Positions 23,816-35,211 are shown, counted from the stretch's first letter. The stretch: 64,000 nt of DNA from Ehrlichia ruminantium str. Welgevonden (GCF_000026005.1 NC_005295.2:1054001-1118000); one strand, 5' to 3'. A program made the numbers and translations. The notes: generated by a model from the letters alone, not told the origin.

Positions 23816-24565
23816 ATGGAGAAACAGTTAGAAGGTAAAGTAGCAATAATTACAGGTGCATCTGAAAGGATAGGTTCAGCAGTTGCACAAAGGTTTGCTA
23901 AAGAAGGTGCCTTACTTATTTTAGTAGCTAAAGATATCAATAAGTTAAATGCTGTTTATGACTCTATACAAGAACTAGGAGGAGACGCAATATTAGCACC
24001 TGTCGATTTGGAAGACTTTGATACCATAAAAGACTTTGCTATGTCTATAGAAAACAGATTTAAAAGCATAGATATACTAATACTTAACGCTGCAGTTTTA
24101 GGGAATCTAAGTCCTGTACAAGATTATGAATACAGTACATGGAATAGAATTATGAATATTAATTTTACAGCTAATTGGTACTTAATAAAATGTTTTGATC
24201 CACTTCTTAAACTTTCCCCAGCAGGTAGAATAATTGCAACCACCTCTGAAATAACACAATCGCTTTCTAATTATCCATATTGGAGCCCATATGCATCAAG
24301 CAAAGCTGCACTAGAGACAATGATGAAAATATATGCAACGGAAACAAAACACAGCAAATTATGTATTAACATGGTATACCCATCACTAATAGACAGCGGA
24401 ATATATGTTAAGGCATTTCCAACAAAAGATACCCCAGAATCATTACTTCCAGAAAGCTTTACAGACAAATTTGTTGAATTATCATCTAGCCAATGTAATG
24501 TAACAGGACAAGTTTATCAGTTACCTTCTACAGTTGAAGATAAACCCATCACTAATTATGTGTAG
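23816..24565 (+). CDS. Short-chain dehydrogenase/reductase, YciK-like
   Basis: This is a classical SDR oxidoreductase of 249 residues. The nucleotide-binding motif appears as TGASERIG near residue 14, a variant of TGxxxGxG with Glu-Arg instead of the usual residues. Further motifs are VDLED near 63, LNAAVLG near 90, the catalytic serine strand TTSE near 143, and the catalytic YASSK near 158-162. The C-terminal region (VYPSLIDSGIY) matches the PG-motif position with Ser. SDRs of the YciK group have unknown physiological substrates, so the substrate cannot be predicted. It stands alone with its own promoter. Confidence 0.88.
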   Translation: MEKQLEGKVAIITGASERIGSAVAQRFAKEGALLILVAKDINKLNAVYDSIQELGGDAILAPVDLEDFDTIKDFAMSIENRFKSIDILILNAAVLGNLSPVQDYEYSTWNRIMNINFTANWYLIKCFDPLLKLSPAGRIIATTSEITQSLSNYPYWSPYASSKAALETMMKIYATETKHSKLCINMVYPSLIDSGIYVKAFPTKDTPESLLPESFTDKFVELSSSQCNVTGQVYQLPSTVEDKPITNYV

Positions 24566-26435
24566 TTAAGTAAAAAAATTTTAATCTATACACCTTTTAA
24601 ACAAGGTTTACTTCTTTCATAGACATGAATAAACTAGTTGTGATCTCCAAAAAACATCTTATTATTGTACTTAATTAATATATTAATTATTCCTAATAAT
24701 ATATATCTAATCAGTATTTCTTAAAAAATTTTACTACAAATTCACCGATTACCATCTAACTAATATGATGCAGCAGAATAAGAGTTGTTAATTTAAGAAT
24801 AATAAGTATATTCACATTAAAATTTTCGGTATACAAAAAGTATTAAGGTAGCTAATTATAGGAAATGTAAATCATACAAGGTACCAGTAAATACTTCAAT
24901 ACTTACAAAATAAAATAAAAAACCTACCACTTATTACAAAGTGTATCTTTAAGATGCACCAATATAAAAACACCAATTAACTGAAATTAGCTATATTGAT
25001 TCAATAACTTTGTTATAAATTAACTAATAATAGACTTATTATACAATACAAAATAAAAAATCATACCACTAATATATTAATACTGATAACATATAACTAT
25101 ATAAAACATCTTAACTCTTAGTTTTTTACTTTAATACCACCGTATATATTATCACAAATCTTTACATATAATAAGTGATCACAATAATTATATTGATATA
25201 CCAAACAAGACATCTAAATGCTTTAAGTAGTAATTAATATAACTCTTTCTACTAAACCCTCTACATACATCAGAGCAATCATTATCCAATAAAACTGGCA
25301 ATTTATTAACTACAAAGACTATATAAAGAAAATTCACTAAGTATAATAAGAAATATTTAAATTCTAAATATACAACTTAACATTAATATCAGTGTATAAA
25401 CACTATTTCCAAAACGGCTAAAAACGATTCATACATATCAACACTACATTACATAATCACACTAAAAATCCATAATCAATGCTATTAAACTACTGTATAC
25501 ATACTTATTAAGAAAATTGATTCAGTATAACAAGAAACACAATACAACTTAAATATCTAAATATTTATAGTAGTTCCTAATTCGTGAATATCTTATACAA
25601 ACAACTAACAACATATTTATAAACACGTTACTATACTACATACAGTATATAAAGACTTATAATTAACATTTAGAATAGCAATAGATAATTTATAAAAATT
25701 ACCAAAAAAAACAGTAACCGAAAACTAATCATACTATTATACATATACTTACATAAGTAATACAGCCATTTAGATATATTTATAAAATAGTTACCTTATA
25801 TTACACAATACAAAAATTATTTAATATACAAAACTAACTTACTCATTCTACTTTGAGTCAATACCTTCCTATATAATTGTAATGATCTTATAATATTATA
25901 ATGTAAGGCATAATACTAATATACTAATAATGGATCATTTGTATAGTAATTATATACAGATGTTAATAGCATACATTATTTATTTAGATAATGGCATCTA
26001 ATATATACAAAAACCATGCCTAGTTATATCAACTTAAACCATTGGTAAAGTATCAATCTATAAAAACACACAAAATCAATTTTATTGTCCAAGTAAATTA
26101 AATAAGTAATTAATTTTGACAAATATACTCAATACTTGTTCTACCATATTTCATCCTTGTACATATACTACATTCTTTAATACAACAAGCATACAGTAAC
26201 TATTAGGCAACACTATTTTTTGAACATTAAAGATACTACACACATTAAAACACTTTTTTAATTCTGGAACATAACAATACTAGAAAATACACATTGTTGT
26301 CAGTAATATACTAAAATTACAATACTCTAACCATAATACCACCACTTATCAGTACTTGTTAAATACACGTAGAATATAAAACCTAAATAAAGTAGATAAG
26401 TTAACTTATAAAAAATACTACATCATAAACGTACA
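24566..26435. other. 1.9-kb AT-rich spacer, nothing recognised
   Basis: The spacer separates the convergent SDR gene and groL. No reading frame or repeat period stands out. Confidence 0.5.
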
Positions 26436-26459
26436 GGAGGAAGTAAACAAACTTCCTCC
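26436..26459 (-). terminator. Perfect hairpin downstream of groL
   Basis: GGAGGAAGT at 26436-26444 pairs perfectly with ACTTCCTCC at 26451-26459, with a 6-nt AT-rich loop, 27 bp beyond the groL stop. It is the strongest GC-containing hairpin noticed in the window. There is no clean T-run after it on the minus strand, so it may act as a terminator with relaxed sequence needs or as an mRNA 3'-end stabiliser. Confidence 0.6.
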
Positions 26460-26486
26460 ATATAATATTAAAAAGGATATGGTTAC

Positions 26487-28142
26487 TTAAAAACCACCCA
26501 TACCACCCATGCCTCCCATACCAGCACCACCGGCAGCACTATTATCATCCTTAGATGGAATATCAACAACAATAGCATTAAGTGTCATAAATACTGCAGC
26601 AAGAGATACAGCAAAATCAAATGCTATACGCACTACTTTAAGCGGATCAATTACTCCAGAAGTAAATGCATTAGCAAAATTCATTACATCCACATTAAAG
26701 ATAAGTTCCTTATCATTTTGCTTCAATAAATGAGCAATAACACATGGTGCATTTTCTGATCCAGCATTTTTAATAATACGCTTTATAGGAGCTTGTAAAG
26801 CACGCTTTACAATATTAATACCCAACTGTTCATCATCATTCTTACTTTTTAAGTTGTCAAGCGCTGATAATGTATACAATAATGCAGCACCACCACCTGG
26901 CACAACACCTTCTTCAACAGCAGCTCTAGTTGCATGAAGAGCATCTTCTACACGATCTTTACGTTCCTTAACTTCAACTTCACTAGATCCACCTACTTTC
27001 AATACAGCAACACCACCAGAAAGCTTTGCTAAACGCTCTTGTAGCTTTTCTTTATCATAATCTGAAGTAGAATTATCAATTTGCATTCTAATTTGACAAA
27101 TTCTACTTTGAACATGAGCACAACTATTATCTACACTACCAATAATAGTTGTAGTATCTTTTGTAATACGTATATTCTTAGCAGTTCCTAAATCACATAG
27201 AGTCAAATCTTCCATTTTAATAGCAAGCTCATCATTTATTACATGTTTAGCTCCAGTTAAAATTGCAATATCACCTAACATATCTTTTCTTCTATCTCCA
27301 AACCCTGGAGCTTTAACTGCAGCTACATGTAAACCACCACGCAACTTATTCAATACAAGTGTACTAAGTGCTTCACCTTCTACATCCTCTGCAATAATTA
27401 AAAGTGGTCTACCTGATCTAGCAATATTCTCTAAAATTGGCAATAGAGGTTGTATTATATTTAGTTTCTTTTCTGTTAATAAAATATAAGGATTTTCAAA
27501 CTCAACTAACATCTTTTCTGAGTTAGTAACAAAATAAGGAGAAAGATATCCTCTATCAAATTGCATACCATCAGTCTTTTCAACATCTAACTCTTTAAAT
27601 CCTTTGCTTTCTTCAACTGTAATAACCCCATCTTTACCAACTTCTTTAACACACTGTGCAATTTTAGTACCTATATTTTTATCACCATTCGCAGAGATAG
27701 TTGCAACTTGGGCAATTTCTTCTTCAGATAACACTTCACGCTTCATGCATTTTAAAGCTTCTAATACTGCCTCTTTAGCTTTAAGTACACCTTCCCTAAC
27801 ACAAATAATATCTGCACCAGCAGCCTTAACCTTAGATACTTCCTCAATAACCTTTGCAGTTAAAATAGAACATGTAGTAGTTCCATCACCTACTTTATCG
27901 TTACATTGAGAAGCACTTTGAGCAATTATATTAGCAATAGCAAGAGCCAATGGATCTTCTGGCTTTATGCTTTTCATAACCTTATATCCATCTTTTGTCA
28001 CCTCTGGTGCACCATAAGGTTTACTAATAGCTACAGTCAATCCTTTTGGACCAGCTGTACATCCTACTGCGTCTTCTAAAATACGGACAACTTCTCTAAT
28101 TGATTTGTCTAGTTGCTCCCCTGTTACAACCATATTTGCCAT
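26487..28142 (-). CDS. groL: Chaperonin GroEL (Hsp60)
   Basis: GroEL forms the 14-mer folding chamber that works with GroES and ATP, and is abundant and immunogenic in this bacterial family. At 551 residues it is full length. The N-terminus carries TAGPKGLTVAI, where most GroELs have GPKGRNV. The ATP site DGTTTCSILTA is near residue 87, and AAVEEGVVPGGGAALL is near 405. The flexible C-terminal tail is GGAGMGGMGGMGGF. It follows groS by about 100 bp on the same strand, so the pair is transcribed as groSL. A perfect hairpin follows the stop. Confidence 0.98.
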   Translation of the reverse strand: MANMVVTGEQLDKSIREVVRILEDAVGCTAGPKGLTVAISKPYGAPEVTKDGYKVMKSIKPEDPLALAIANIIAQSASQCNDKVGDGTTTCSILTAKVIEEVSKVKAAGADIICVREGVLKAKEAVLEALKCMKREVLSEEEIAQVATISANGDKNIGTKIAQCVKEVGKDGVITVEESKGFKELDVEKTDGMQFDRGYLSPYFVTNSEKMLVEFENPYILLTEKKLNIIQPLLPILENIARSGRPLLIIAEDVEGEALSTLVLNKLRGGLHVAAVKAPGFGDRRKDMLGDIAILTGAKHVINDELAIKMEDLTLCDLGTAKNIRITKDTTTIIGSVDNSCAHVQSRICQIRMQIDNSTSDYDKEKLQERLAKLSGGVAVLKVGGSSEVEVKERKDRVEDALHATRAAVEEGVVPGGGAALLYTLSALDNLKSKNDDEQLGINIVKRALQAPIKRIIKNAGSENAPCVIAHLLKQNDKELIFNVDVMNFANAFTSGVIDPLKVVRIAFDFAVSLAAVFMTLNAIVVDIPSKDDNSAAGGAGMGGMGGMGGF

Positions 28143-28239
28143 GTTTTTACTCCATTTATAATGAAAAATTAACTAAAACACCTATACTTTCAGCAATTGC
28201 AAAAAAACTATATTTATTTAATATACTAAATACAATTTA

Positions 28240-28524
28240 TTATACTTCTTTCGCAATTATATCACTCTCCTTCATAACTATGTATTTCTTATCAGAAAAC
28301 TCCACTTCATTACCAGCCCACTGGCGATAAAACACTACATCACCTACTTTAAGAGTCATAGGAATGAGGTTACCATTATTATTGTAAGACCCTGGACCAA
28401 CAGCTACTACTTTCCCTTTAGTTGGCTTCTTTTTTGCTGATTCAGGAAGTTGTATAGGAGAATTATTAAGACTCTCTTCTAAAGCCTCAATTAACACATT
28501 GTCATGTAACATATTTAAATTCAT
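28240..28524 (-). CDS. groS: Co-chaperonin GroES
   Basis: GroES is the lid of the GroEL chamber. It has 94 residues, the usual size. The MLHDNVLIEALEE start (family: PLHDRVLV) and the GKVVAVGPG segment are clear. The mobile loop is represented by the region around SLNNSPIQLPESAKK. The C-terminal DVVFYRQWAGNEVEF strand matches the family. It is first in the groSL operon, and the divergent 265-bp region toward radC must hold both promoters. Confidence 0.97.
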   Translation of the reverse strand: MNLNMLHDNVLIEALEESLNNSPIQLPESAKKKPTKGKVVAVGPGSYNNNGNLIPMTLKVGDVVFYRQWAGNEVEFSDKKYIVMKESDIIAKEV

Positions 28525-28576
28525 ATACTACCTCTGTAAAAAAATAAATTATCAGCAGCATCAGCTGATTAAAACC

Positions 28577-28606
28577 ATATATAATATCAAGAAATTTAAT
28601 TTCAAG
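28577..28606 (-). promoter_or_regulatory. Candidate groSL promoter with heat-shock-like -35
   Basis: On the minus strand CTTGAAA (28600-28606) resembles the sigma-32 -35 element. ATATAT (28577-28582) is a possible -10, 17 bp after the TTGAAA core. It is about 55-80 bp upstream of the groS ATG. The -10 does not match the sigma-32 consensus, so the sigma factor is unresolved. Confidence 0.3.
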
Positions 28607-28788
28607 TATCAGTCAAACATATTTTATCATATATACTATACAAATTTTTACAAGCTTAGAATCACATACAACCAAAAGAATATATATTTTTCACACTCAA
28701 CCAAGCTATTAAACCGATTATAAAAAATTAATTGACTTCACTGTCCAAAAATCCGGATATTTAAATTATTAACTTTTAAAGAAAGTCC

Positions 28789-29481
28789 ATGAATACCGAA
28801 AACGAGCAAAAAACTCAATATCTTGGACACAGAAAGAGAGTAAGAAAAAAATTATTGTCTGGTGGAAGTAAAGGATTATTAGACTATGAAATCTTAGAAG
28901 TAATATTATATTCTTCTTATCCAAGAAAGGACGTAAAACCTCTTGCAAAAAGGTTAATTAAACACTTTGGCACCTTTGCAAAAGTATTTTTTGCAGATTT
29001 CAACCAATTAAAAGAAGTACCAGGCATAGGTGAAGCTTCAGCATCTGCCATTTTTTGTGTTAGAGAAGCATTAGGAAGAATTTTACGTGAAGATATCAAA
29101 AGTGGAATAATAATCAACGAATGGCAAAAATTAATAGAATACTTAAGAATAAAAATAGGTAACGGTAATATTGAAAACTTTCATATATTATATCTTAACA
29201 CAAAATTTAAACTTCTTGCAGATGAAATTCAAGACGTAGGTACAGTTAACCAAACCCCCTTATACATTAGAGAAGTAATAAAAAAATCCTTATTATTAGG
29301 AGCTACTTCTATTATCATAGCACATAATCACCCAAGTGGTGATGCTACACCATCAAAAGCAGATATTGAAGTCACCAATCAACTAGCTATAGCATGTCAT
29401 AATATGGGAATCACACTAATAGATCATGTAATTGTCACATCTAATACTCATTACAGTTTCAAAAGTCATGATTTACTATAA
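28789..29481 (+). CDS. radC: RadC-family JAB/MPN domain protein
   Basis: This is a 230-residue member of the RadC family. A helix-hairpin-helix region (KEVPGIGEASASAIF) near residues 78-92 is followed by the JAMM metal-binding motif HNHPSGDATPSKAD near 178-191, with the upstream glutamate in the IREVI segment. The biochemical role of RadC is unsettled, and the old DNA-repair assignment is doubtful. It is divergent from groSL and convergent with purQ. A short copy of its last codons occurs 205 bp downstream. Confidence 0.93.
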   Translation: MNTENEQKTQYLGHRKRVRKKLLSGGSKGLLDYEILEVILYSSYPRKDVKPLAKRLIKHFGTFAKVFFADFNQLKEVPGIGEASASAIFCVREALGRILREDIKSGIIINEWQKLIEYLRIKIGNGNIENFHILYLNTKFKLLADEIQDVGTVNQTPLYIREVIKKSLLLGATSIIIAHNHPSGDATPSKADIEVTNQLAIACHNMGITLIDHVIVTSNTHYSFKSHDLL

Positions 29482-29608
29482 TTAAAAGAACCTCTACATA
29501 TTACCCATTAACTTATATAAATAATAAAATATCATTACTTTTTATTATTCAAAAGTACCAATCTAAACTTTCTCAAACATTAAAATTACTAACTATAGCA
29601 TACCAAAC

Positions 29609-29637
29609 ATGGGAATCACACTAATAGATCATGTAAT
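29609..29637 (+). repeat. 29-bp copy of the radC 3' coding end
   Basis: The 29 bases at 29404-29432 inside radC (encoding MGITLIDHVI) recur exactly at 29609-29637 in the radC-purQ spacer. The remaining radC tail is only faintly recognisable after it. It looks like a degraded duplication of the gene's 3' end, offset by 205 bp. Confidence 0.85.
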
Positions 29638-29798
29638 GTAAAACTCAACAGATTACCATAATTTTAAAAATTAGAACTTGTTAATAGCTCAAAAATATAC
29701 ATAATTCAACATATTATATGTTAATACTAAAGTTATCATATATGCATATTTATATGGTATTAACATTGTTATTACTTGTCATTAAGAAAATCTATTCA

Positions 29799-30596
29799 TT
29801 ACATACTATGAAAATATTTCACAGCATTGCAAAAAATCTTTATTCCATCACCATAAATGGGATAAGGGATATCAGAACGTAAGCACTGTTCCTTAATTTC
29901 ACTCCAATTATCTTGCTGTAAGAAAAATACAGCTCTTTCTGGATGTGGCATCATTACTAGCACTCTACCATTGTTACTTGATAACGCAGCTATATCATAT
30001 ACCGACCCATTTGGATTGTATGGAAATTGTTGATTTGCAAGATTACCTTTATCTGTAACATATTGTAACGCAATTTTATCTTTAATAGATACATCAATAG
30101 AATTACTTTCAAGAAAAAACCGTCCTTCTCCATGTGCAACTGGAATATACAATTCATCTAACTCATACAACCATACTGAATCATTTAACTGGTTTACTTT
30201 TACTTTCACCCACCTGCATTGATACTGCTTAACAGAATTACTTAAAAGAGTGATACATGAAAAATCAGATATTACCCTAATCAATACTTGACATCCATTA
30301 CAGATACCAAGAACTAATTTATCAGCAGTAAGAAATTCTTCTATTTCTTCTTTAAAATTATTTAACATCCTTAATGCAAAAGCATTGCCAGCACCAGTAT
30401 AATCACCATATGAAAAACCACCAGGTATTACAAGTACATTATAGCCTTTCAATAATCTGGGATTTGATACCACTTCATTAATATGCATTACTTTCACTTG
30501 CACATTACACGATAATAATTCTCCAGCTTTTAAAAAAGCAAATACAGTTTCTTCTTCACAATTCAAACCATATCCAGATAAAACAATTACATTCAT
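29799..30596 (-). CDS. purQ: Glutaminase subunit of FGAM synthase
   Basis: PurQ releases ammonia from glutamine for the PurL synthetase in step four of purine synthesis. The frame is open to 30632, but the natural start is the ATG at 30596 (MNVIVLSGYGLNCEEE), giving 265 residues. The class I amidotransferase triad is present: the nucleophile Cys in LGICNGCQVLIR near residue 89, then MPHPERAVF with His and Glu near 222-226. PGGFSYGDYTGAGN forms the oxyanion-side loop. It is longer than the ~227-residue PurQ of Gram-positive bacteria and resembles the glutaminase domain of fused PurL. Its partner purL is 12 kb away in the window. Confidence 0.92.
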   Translation of the reverse strand: MNVIVLSGYGLNCEEETVFAFLKAGELLSCNVQVKVMHINEVVSNPRLLKGYNVLVIPGGFSYGDYTGAGNAFALRMLNNFKEEIEEFLTADKLVLGICNGCQVLIRVISDFSCITLLSNSVKQYQCRWVKVKVNQLNDSVWLYELDELYIPVAHGEGRFFLESNSIDVSIKDKIALQYVTDKGNLANQQFPYNPNGSVYDIAALSSNNGRVLVMMPHPERAVFFLQQDNWSEIKEQCLRSDIPYPIYGDGIKIFCNAVKYFHSM

Positions 30597-31429
30597 TATT
30601 AATCTACAATAAGTATATAAATTTAGATTCACATAAAAGCAAACTATTGAACTTTCTTTATATCAACATTTTATTTAAAAAACTAGATTATTAAATACAT
30701 AATCTACAGAATACAAAATCACACAACGTAGATCATTGAATGATTTTCTTTTTTTTAGAATATACACAAATTTACTATTAGTGAATGAGATTATAACAAC
30801 ACTTTATTGCGAAGTAATCAACATTTTTAGCATATTGAAATATAAAAACTATAACATTTTCTTTAATAACTAGCCTACATCTTTTTTATACTAACACCTA
30901 ATAATTAAAGAACCAAACTATTCAAAATTATTTAATTATTTCAAAATACTAACTAGAAAACTGACACATCCAGACAGAAAATAAACAACTAAAAAATAAA
31001 TATCAAAAACATATGACCAATAATTAGCTACTCTATATGAATTAATTCAATGATAATCAGAATAAATATTTCAATTTTAATGTTACTACCAGTAAATTAA
31101 GCACTAGCCATATTTAATTATAGTTAACATTCAAACTATTGTTACAGTAAGTCAAATAGGCAAAATACAACTATATTTCTTATATAATCCAGTCAATATA
31201 GTTAAGAAGTAAACACTTTAATATCAGTCTCATTACACATAATTAAATGTTAACAATACATCAATACTGTAATAAAACATAAGAGTTTTTCATCATATAT
31301 TACTAGTAAGCATTGATAATGCTAAATTTAAATTATAATAACCTATATCAGGTTACTCAAGAACTACCATTGTTCCTTATATTATCACCAATACAATATT
31401 ATTAAAAAGTGAATTCTTTAATATTAATA
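30597..31429. other. AT-rich spacer upstream of purQ
   Basis: It leads into the 202-bp array. The purQ promoter should be here, but I cannot pick one. Confidence 0.45.
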
Positions 31430-32065
31430 CCACTACAAGCAACTAAGTATTAATAATACACCAATAACCAACGTATTAAAAAACACTATAGCTTTCGATC
31501 CTAATAATTAGGAAATACGCATAATACCCAATCAAAATTGTTGTAACAACTAGTACAAATATATTGTATCACAAACCAATACCTACCACACATATTATCA
31601 AAATAATATCTATGAATATCCTTAGTTAGCTTCACTACAAGTGACTAAGTACTAATAATACACCAATAACCAACGTATTAAAAAACACGATAGTTTTCGA
31701 TCCTAATAATTAGGAAATACGCATAATACCCAATTAAAATTGTTGTAACAATAGGTACAAATTATACTATATCGCAAACCAATACCTAACCCACATGTTA
31801 TCAAAATAATATCTATGAATATCCTTAGTTAGCTTCACTACAAGTGACTAAGTACTAATAATACACCAATAACCAACGTATTAAAAAACACGATAGTTTT
31901 CGATCCTAATAATTAGGAAATACGCATAATACCCAATTAAAATTATTGTAACAACAAGTACAAATATATTATATCACAAACCAATACCTAACCCACATAT
32001 TATCAAAATAATATCTATGAATATCCTTAGTTAGCTTCACTACAAGTGACTAAGTATTAATTGAT
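31430..32065. repeat. ~202-bp tandem array, about 3 copies, upstream of mnmG
   Basis: The landmark GATCCTAATAATTAGGAAATACGC occurs at 31497, 31699 and 31902, a period of 202-203 bp. It contains an 18-bp near-perfect inverted repeat (TCCTAATAATTAGGA) in each copy. Copies 2 and 3 are nearly identical, and copy 1 differs more at its 5' side. It lies in the upstream region shared by divergent purQ and mnmG, ending about 325 bp before mnmG. Confidence 0.92.
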
Positions 32066-32328
32066 AATAGTAAAAATGTATATTAACTAAGTATTATAGT
32101 TTTTTATATTACAATTGTGTTTAAATAGCATAGCCACCATGAATTTTTCTGCTAGTGTTTCTCACATAGGATCTTATAAAAAATACCGAATGTACTAATT
32201 CTTCAGTTTTATAAAAATTTATAATGTACTAAGGTAATACTTTACTGCTAAATACTAGACTATTGCTCTAATAACAATTTTGTATAATACTATTAATAGG
32301 TCAGTATACTAATATTAATGTAACCATA

Positions 32329-32358
32329 TTGACAACTTTAAAAGAGTATTAGCATAAT
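32329..32358 (+). promoter_or_regulatory. Likely mnmG promoter
   Basis: A perfect TTGACA at 32329 and CATAAT at 32353 are separated by 18 bp. The ATG follows 33 bp after the -10, giving a short leader. Confidence 0.5.
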
Positions 32359-32391
32359 TAAGGATCTGTTACTTTTTAAATATATCTTTTC

Positions 32392-34269
32392 ATGAAAAAG
32401 TATGACGTAGTAGTAATAGGGGGAGGTCATTCTGGATGTGAAGCTGCTGCTGCAGCAGCGCGTATCGGAGCAAAAACTTTACTCATTACTCATTCTATAT
32501 CAACAATAGGAGAAATGTCCTGCAATCCAGCTATTGGTGGCATTGCAAAAGGTATAGTAGTAAGAGAAGTTGATGCATTGGATGGGTTAATGGGAAAAGT
32601 TATCGATAATGCTAGTATTAACTCTACCATACTCAATAGGAGTAAAGGTCCAGCAGTATGGGGACCTAGAGCACAAGCTGACAGAGATCTATATAGACAC
32701 GCAATGCAGAATAGTATACTTAATTACCCAAATTTAACAGTTTTAGAAGCATCAGTAGAAAATTTCACTACAACAGATAACCAAGAACTCCCTACTATCA
32801 ATTCCGTCATCACTGCAGATCAAGAAGTCATATATACAAAAAAACTAATATTAACTACTGGAACATTTTTACAAGGAACTATTCACATAGGAAGCTATAA
32901 CACTCCGGCAGGTAGATTTAACGAGCAATCATCAGTTGGATTAGCAAAAACACTAGCATCATATAACTTTAAATTAGGCAGGTTACGTACTGGTACCCCT
33001 CCACGACTTGACAGAAACAGTATTAATTTTTCAGGATTGCAAGAACAAAAAGGAGATACACCACCCTCACCTTTTTCTTATATGTCAGAATCAATAAATT
33101 TACCACAAATATCTTGTTATTTAACTGCAACTAACACTAAAACTCATGAAGTTATCAAAAACAATTTACACAAAGCTGCAGCTAGTAACTTACTAAAAGA
33201 GATAAAAGCACCAAGATATTGTCCATCAATAGAAGAAAAAGTAAGAAGATTTTCAGAACGTAATAGTCATCAAGTATTCTTAGAACCAGAAGGATTGAAT
33301 TCTGAAATAATCTACCCTAATGGCATAACCACTTCATCCCCACTTGATGTACAACAAACCATGCTTAAAACCATATCAGGGTTAGAAAATGTAAAAATAG
33401 TAAGAAGTGGTTACAGTGTTGAATACAATTTTATTGATCCACGAGAGTTATACCACACCTTAGAAACAAAAAAAATACGAGGGTTGTATTGTGCAGGACA
33501 AATAAATGGTACCACTGGATATGAAGAAGCAGCTGGTCAAGGGATCATAGCAGGGATTAACGCAGCCCTTTCACTCAACTCAAATTATGAGCCATTTATA
33601 CTAAAGCGGAATGACGCATATATTGGTGTCATGATAGATGATTTGGTAACATTGGGAACATCTGAACCATATAGATTATTCACATCAAGAGCAGAATATA
33701 GATTAAGGTTACGTTCTGACAATGCAGACTTACGGTTAACAGAACTGGGATATAAAGTATCAGCTGTATCATACCAAAGGTATCTTACTTTAAATCGTAA
33801 GAAAGAAGAGGTAACCAAGTTAACTAACATACTAAAAGAAACTGTTATTTTACCATCGCAGCTTTCTCAGCATGGTGTATGTATATCACAAGATGGAAGA
33901 AAAAGAAGTGCTTTTGACTTATTAAGCAATCCAAATATCAACATGAATATTTTATCAAAAATATTCAATCAAATAAAAAATTATCATGCAAGTACTATAC
34001 AACAAGTAGAAATAGAAGCAAAATATGCTCCTTATTTTATAAAGCAAGAATTAGATATTCAGTCTTTTATAGCAGAAGAAAATACGCACATTCCACACGA
34101 TATAGAGTTTTCACAAATCCATGGATTATCAACAGAAATACAAGAAAAGCTACAATATATGAAACCACCATCCATAGGATCTGCAAGACGCATACCAGGT
34201 GTAACACCAGCAGCAATTACTAACATTCTTTTCTATCTACGTTACCATAAAAATAAAAAGATATTATAG
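32392..34269 (+). CDS. mnmG: tRNA uridine-34 carboxymethylaminomethyl-modifying enzyme
   Basis: With MnmE (TrmE), this FAD enzyme builds the cmnm5 group on wobble uridine 34 of several tRNAs. It has 625 residues, a normal length. The FAD-binding [18 protein letters not shown] motif is near residues 11-28, and the family signature [11 protein letters not shown] is near 44-54. The second GidA signature, [16 protein letters not shown], is near 368-383. The C-terminal helical domain ends with [15 protein letters not shown], used to contact MnmE. Older symbol gidA. No rsmG (gidB) or mnmE neighbour is present. Confidence 0.97.
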   Translation: MKKYDVVVIGGGHSGCEAAAAAARIGAKTLLITHSISTIGEMSCNPAIGGIAKGIVVREVDALDGLMGKVIDNASINSTILNRSKGPAVWGPRAQADRDLYRHAMQNSILNYPNLTVLEASVENFTTTDNQELPTINSVITADQEVIYTKKLILTTGTFLQGTIHIGSYNTPAGRFNEQSSVGLAKTLASYNFKLGRLRTGTPPRLDRNSINFSGLQEQKGDTPPSPFSYMSESINLPQISCYLTATNTKTHEVIKNNLHKAAASNLLKEIKAPRYCPSIEEKVRRFSERNSHQVFLEPEGLNSEIIYPNGITTSSPLDVQQTMLKTISGLENVKIVRSGYSVEYNFIDPRELYHTLETKKIRGLYCAGQINGTTGYEEAAGQGIIAGINAALSLNSNYEPFILKRNDAYIGVMIDDLVTLGTSEPYRLFTSRAEYRLRLRSDNADLRLTELGYKVSAVSYQRYLTLNRKKEEVTKLTNILKETVILPSQLSQHGVCISQDGRKRSAFDLLSNPNINMNILSKIFNQIKNYHASTIQQVEIEAKYAPYFIKQELDIQSFIAEENTHIPHDIEFSQIHGLSTEIQEKLQYMKPPSIGSARRIPGVTPAAITNILFYLRYHKNKKIL

Positions 34270-35211
34270 ATATGTTATTGTTAAATTAAAATTTTGTATA
34301 CATACCACACTCAAAGTTATAACACATAGTACAAAATATTCGATGTATTAAAGCTCTACATTAATTTTACAAAAAAAATAGGTTCATATACTTTGAGTAT
34401 AATCAATACAGTAAATTAAAGTCTAATATACATTTTTTACAACTATGTTTTTTCTATATACACCCATACTTAATAACTGTTTTCTAATATCAGATATTGT
34501 TATATGATTAATTAGTACATTAAATTTTTATAGCTTAAGTAGAAATATAGATTCTGGCATGAAATATCCACAGTAAATTAAAGTTTTACATGATACTTTT
34601 AGTATCCTTCCCATATATAATACTTAACAACTACCCAAATAATACCAAAATTTAACTAGCACATTAACCTCAAATAAGTAAAACATATACTCAGAGTATG
34701 AATTCATTAAATAAACTCAAGTTTTATAGTATATTTCGATGAGAATTTTCCTATCCTTGATCCTAAATTATTTAAAACAATGATACTATACTTAATAATC
34801 ATTTCTATAGTATCAGATATATAACTATTTATGTAATCCTGAAATAAGCTCAAACATAAATATCACATATGGTATTATTACATCATATTCTCAATACCAT
34901 ACATTCAATAAATCCTCCTAATAAACTACTATCTTCTGCTCATTCTACTAAATACGTAAAAATCTTATCAATAATCTTCTTGTTACATAAATTCTAATAC
35001 AGGTAAAAATGATGTTTTTTATTTGATAATAACCAGCTGATATAAAAATGTAACAAATTTATAGATCTAAAAACACTAACAACTAATTATCATAAAATAC
35101 TTATAATCTATGTATTATTTAAAATAACATATCAAATACTATATAAAGTACTATTCCATTTAACATATCGCATAATCCAAATATCCCCCTTAACATTTTA
35201 AAAATGTACAA
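34270..35211. other. Spacer between convergent mnmG and glpX with a diverged repeat
   Basis: It carries a decayed tandem array, annotated separately. Beyond that, nothing gene-like is visible. Confidence 0.5.
34395..34850. repeat. Diverged tandem array, ~160-bp unit, about 3 copies
   Basis: Related but strongly diverged segments recur. CAGTAAATTAAAG occurs at about 34409 and 34571, with a weaker third match near 34707. ACTTAATAACTG-like segments lie near 34468, 34622 and 34790, followed each time by TATCAGATAT-like text in two of the copies. Spacings vary from 154 to 168 bp. It looks like an old array that has accumulated many substitutions and indels. Confidence 0.45.
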
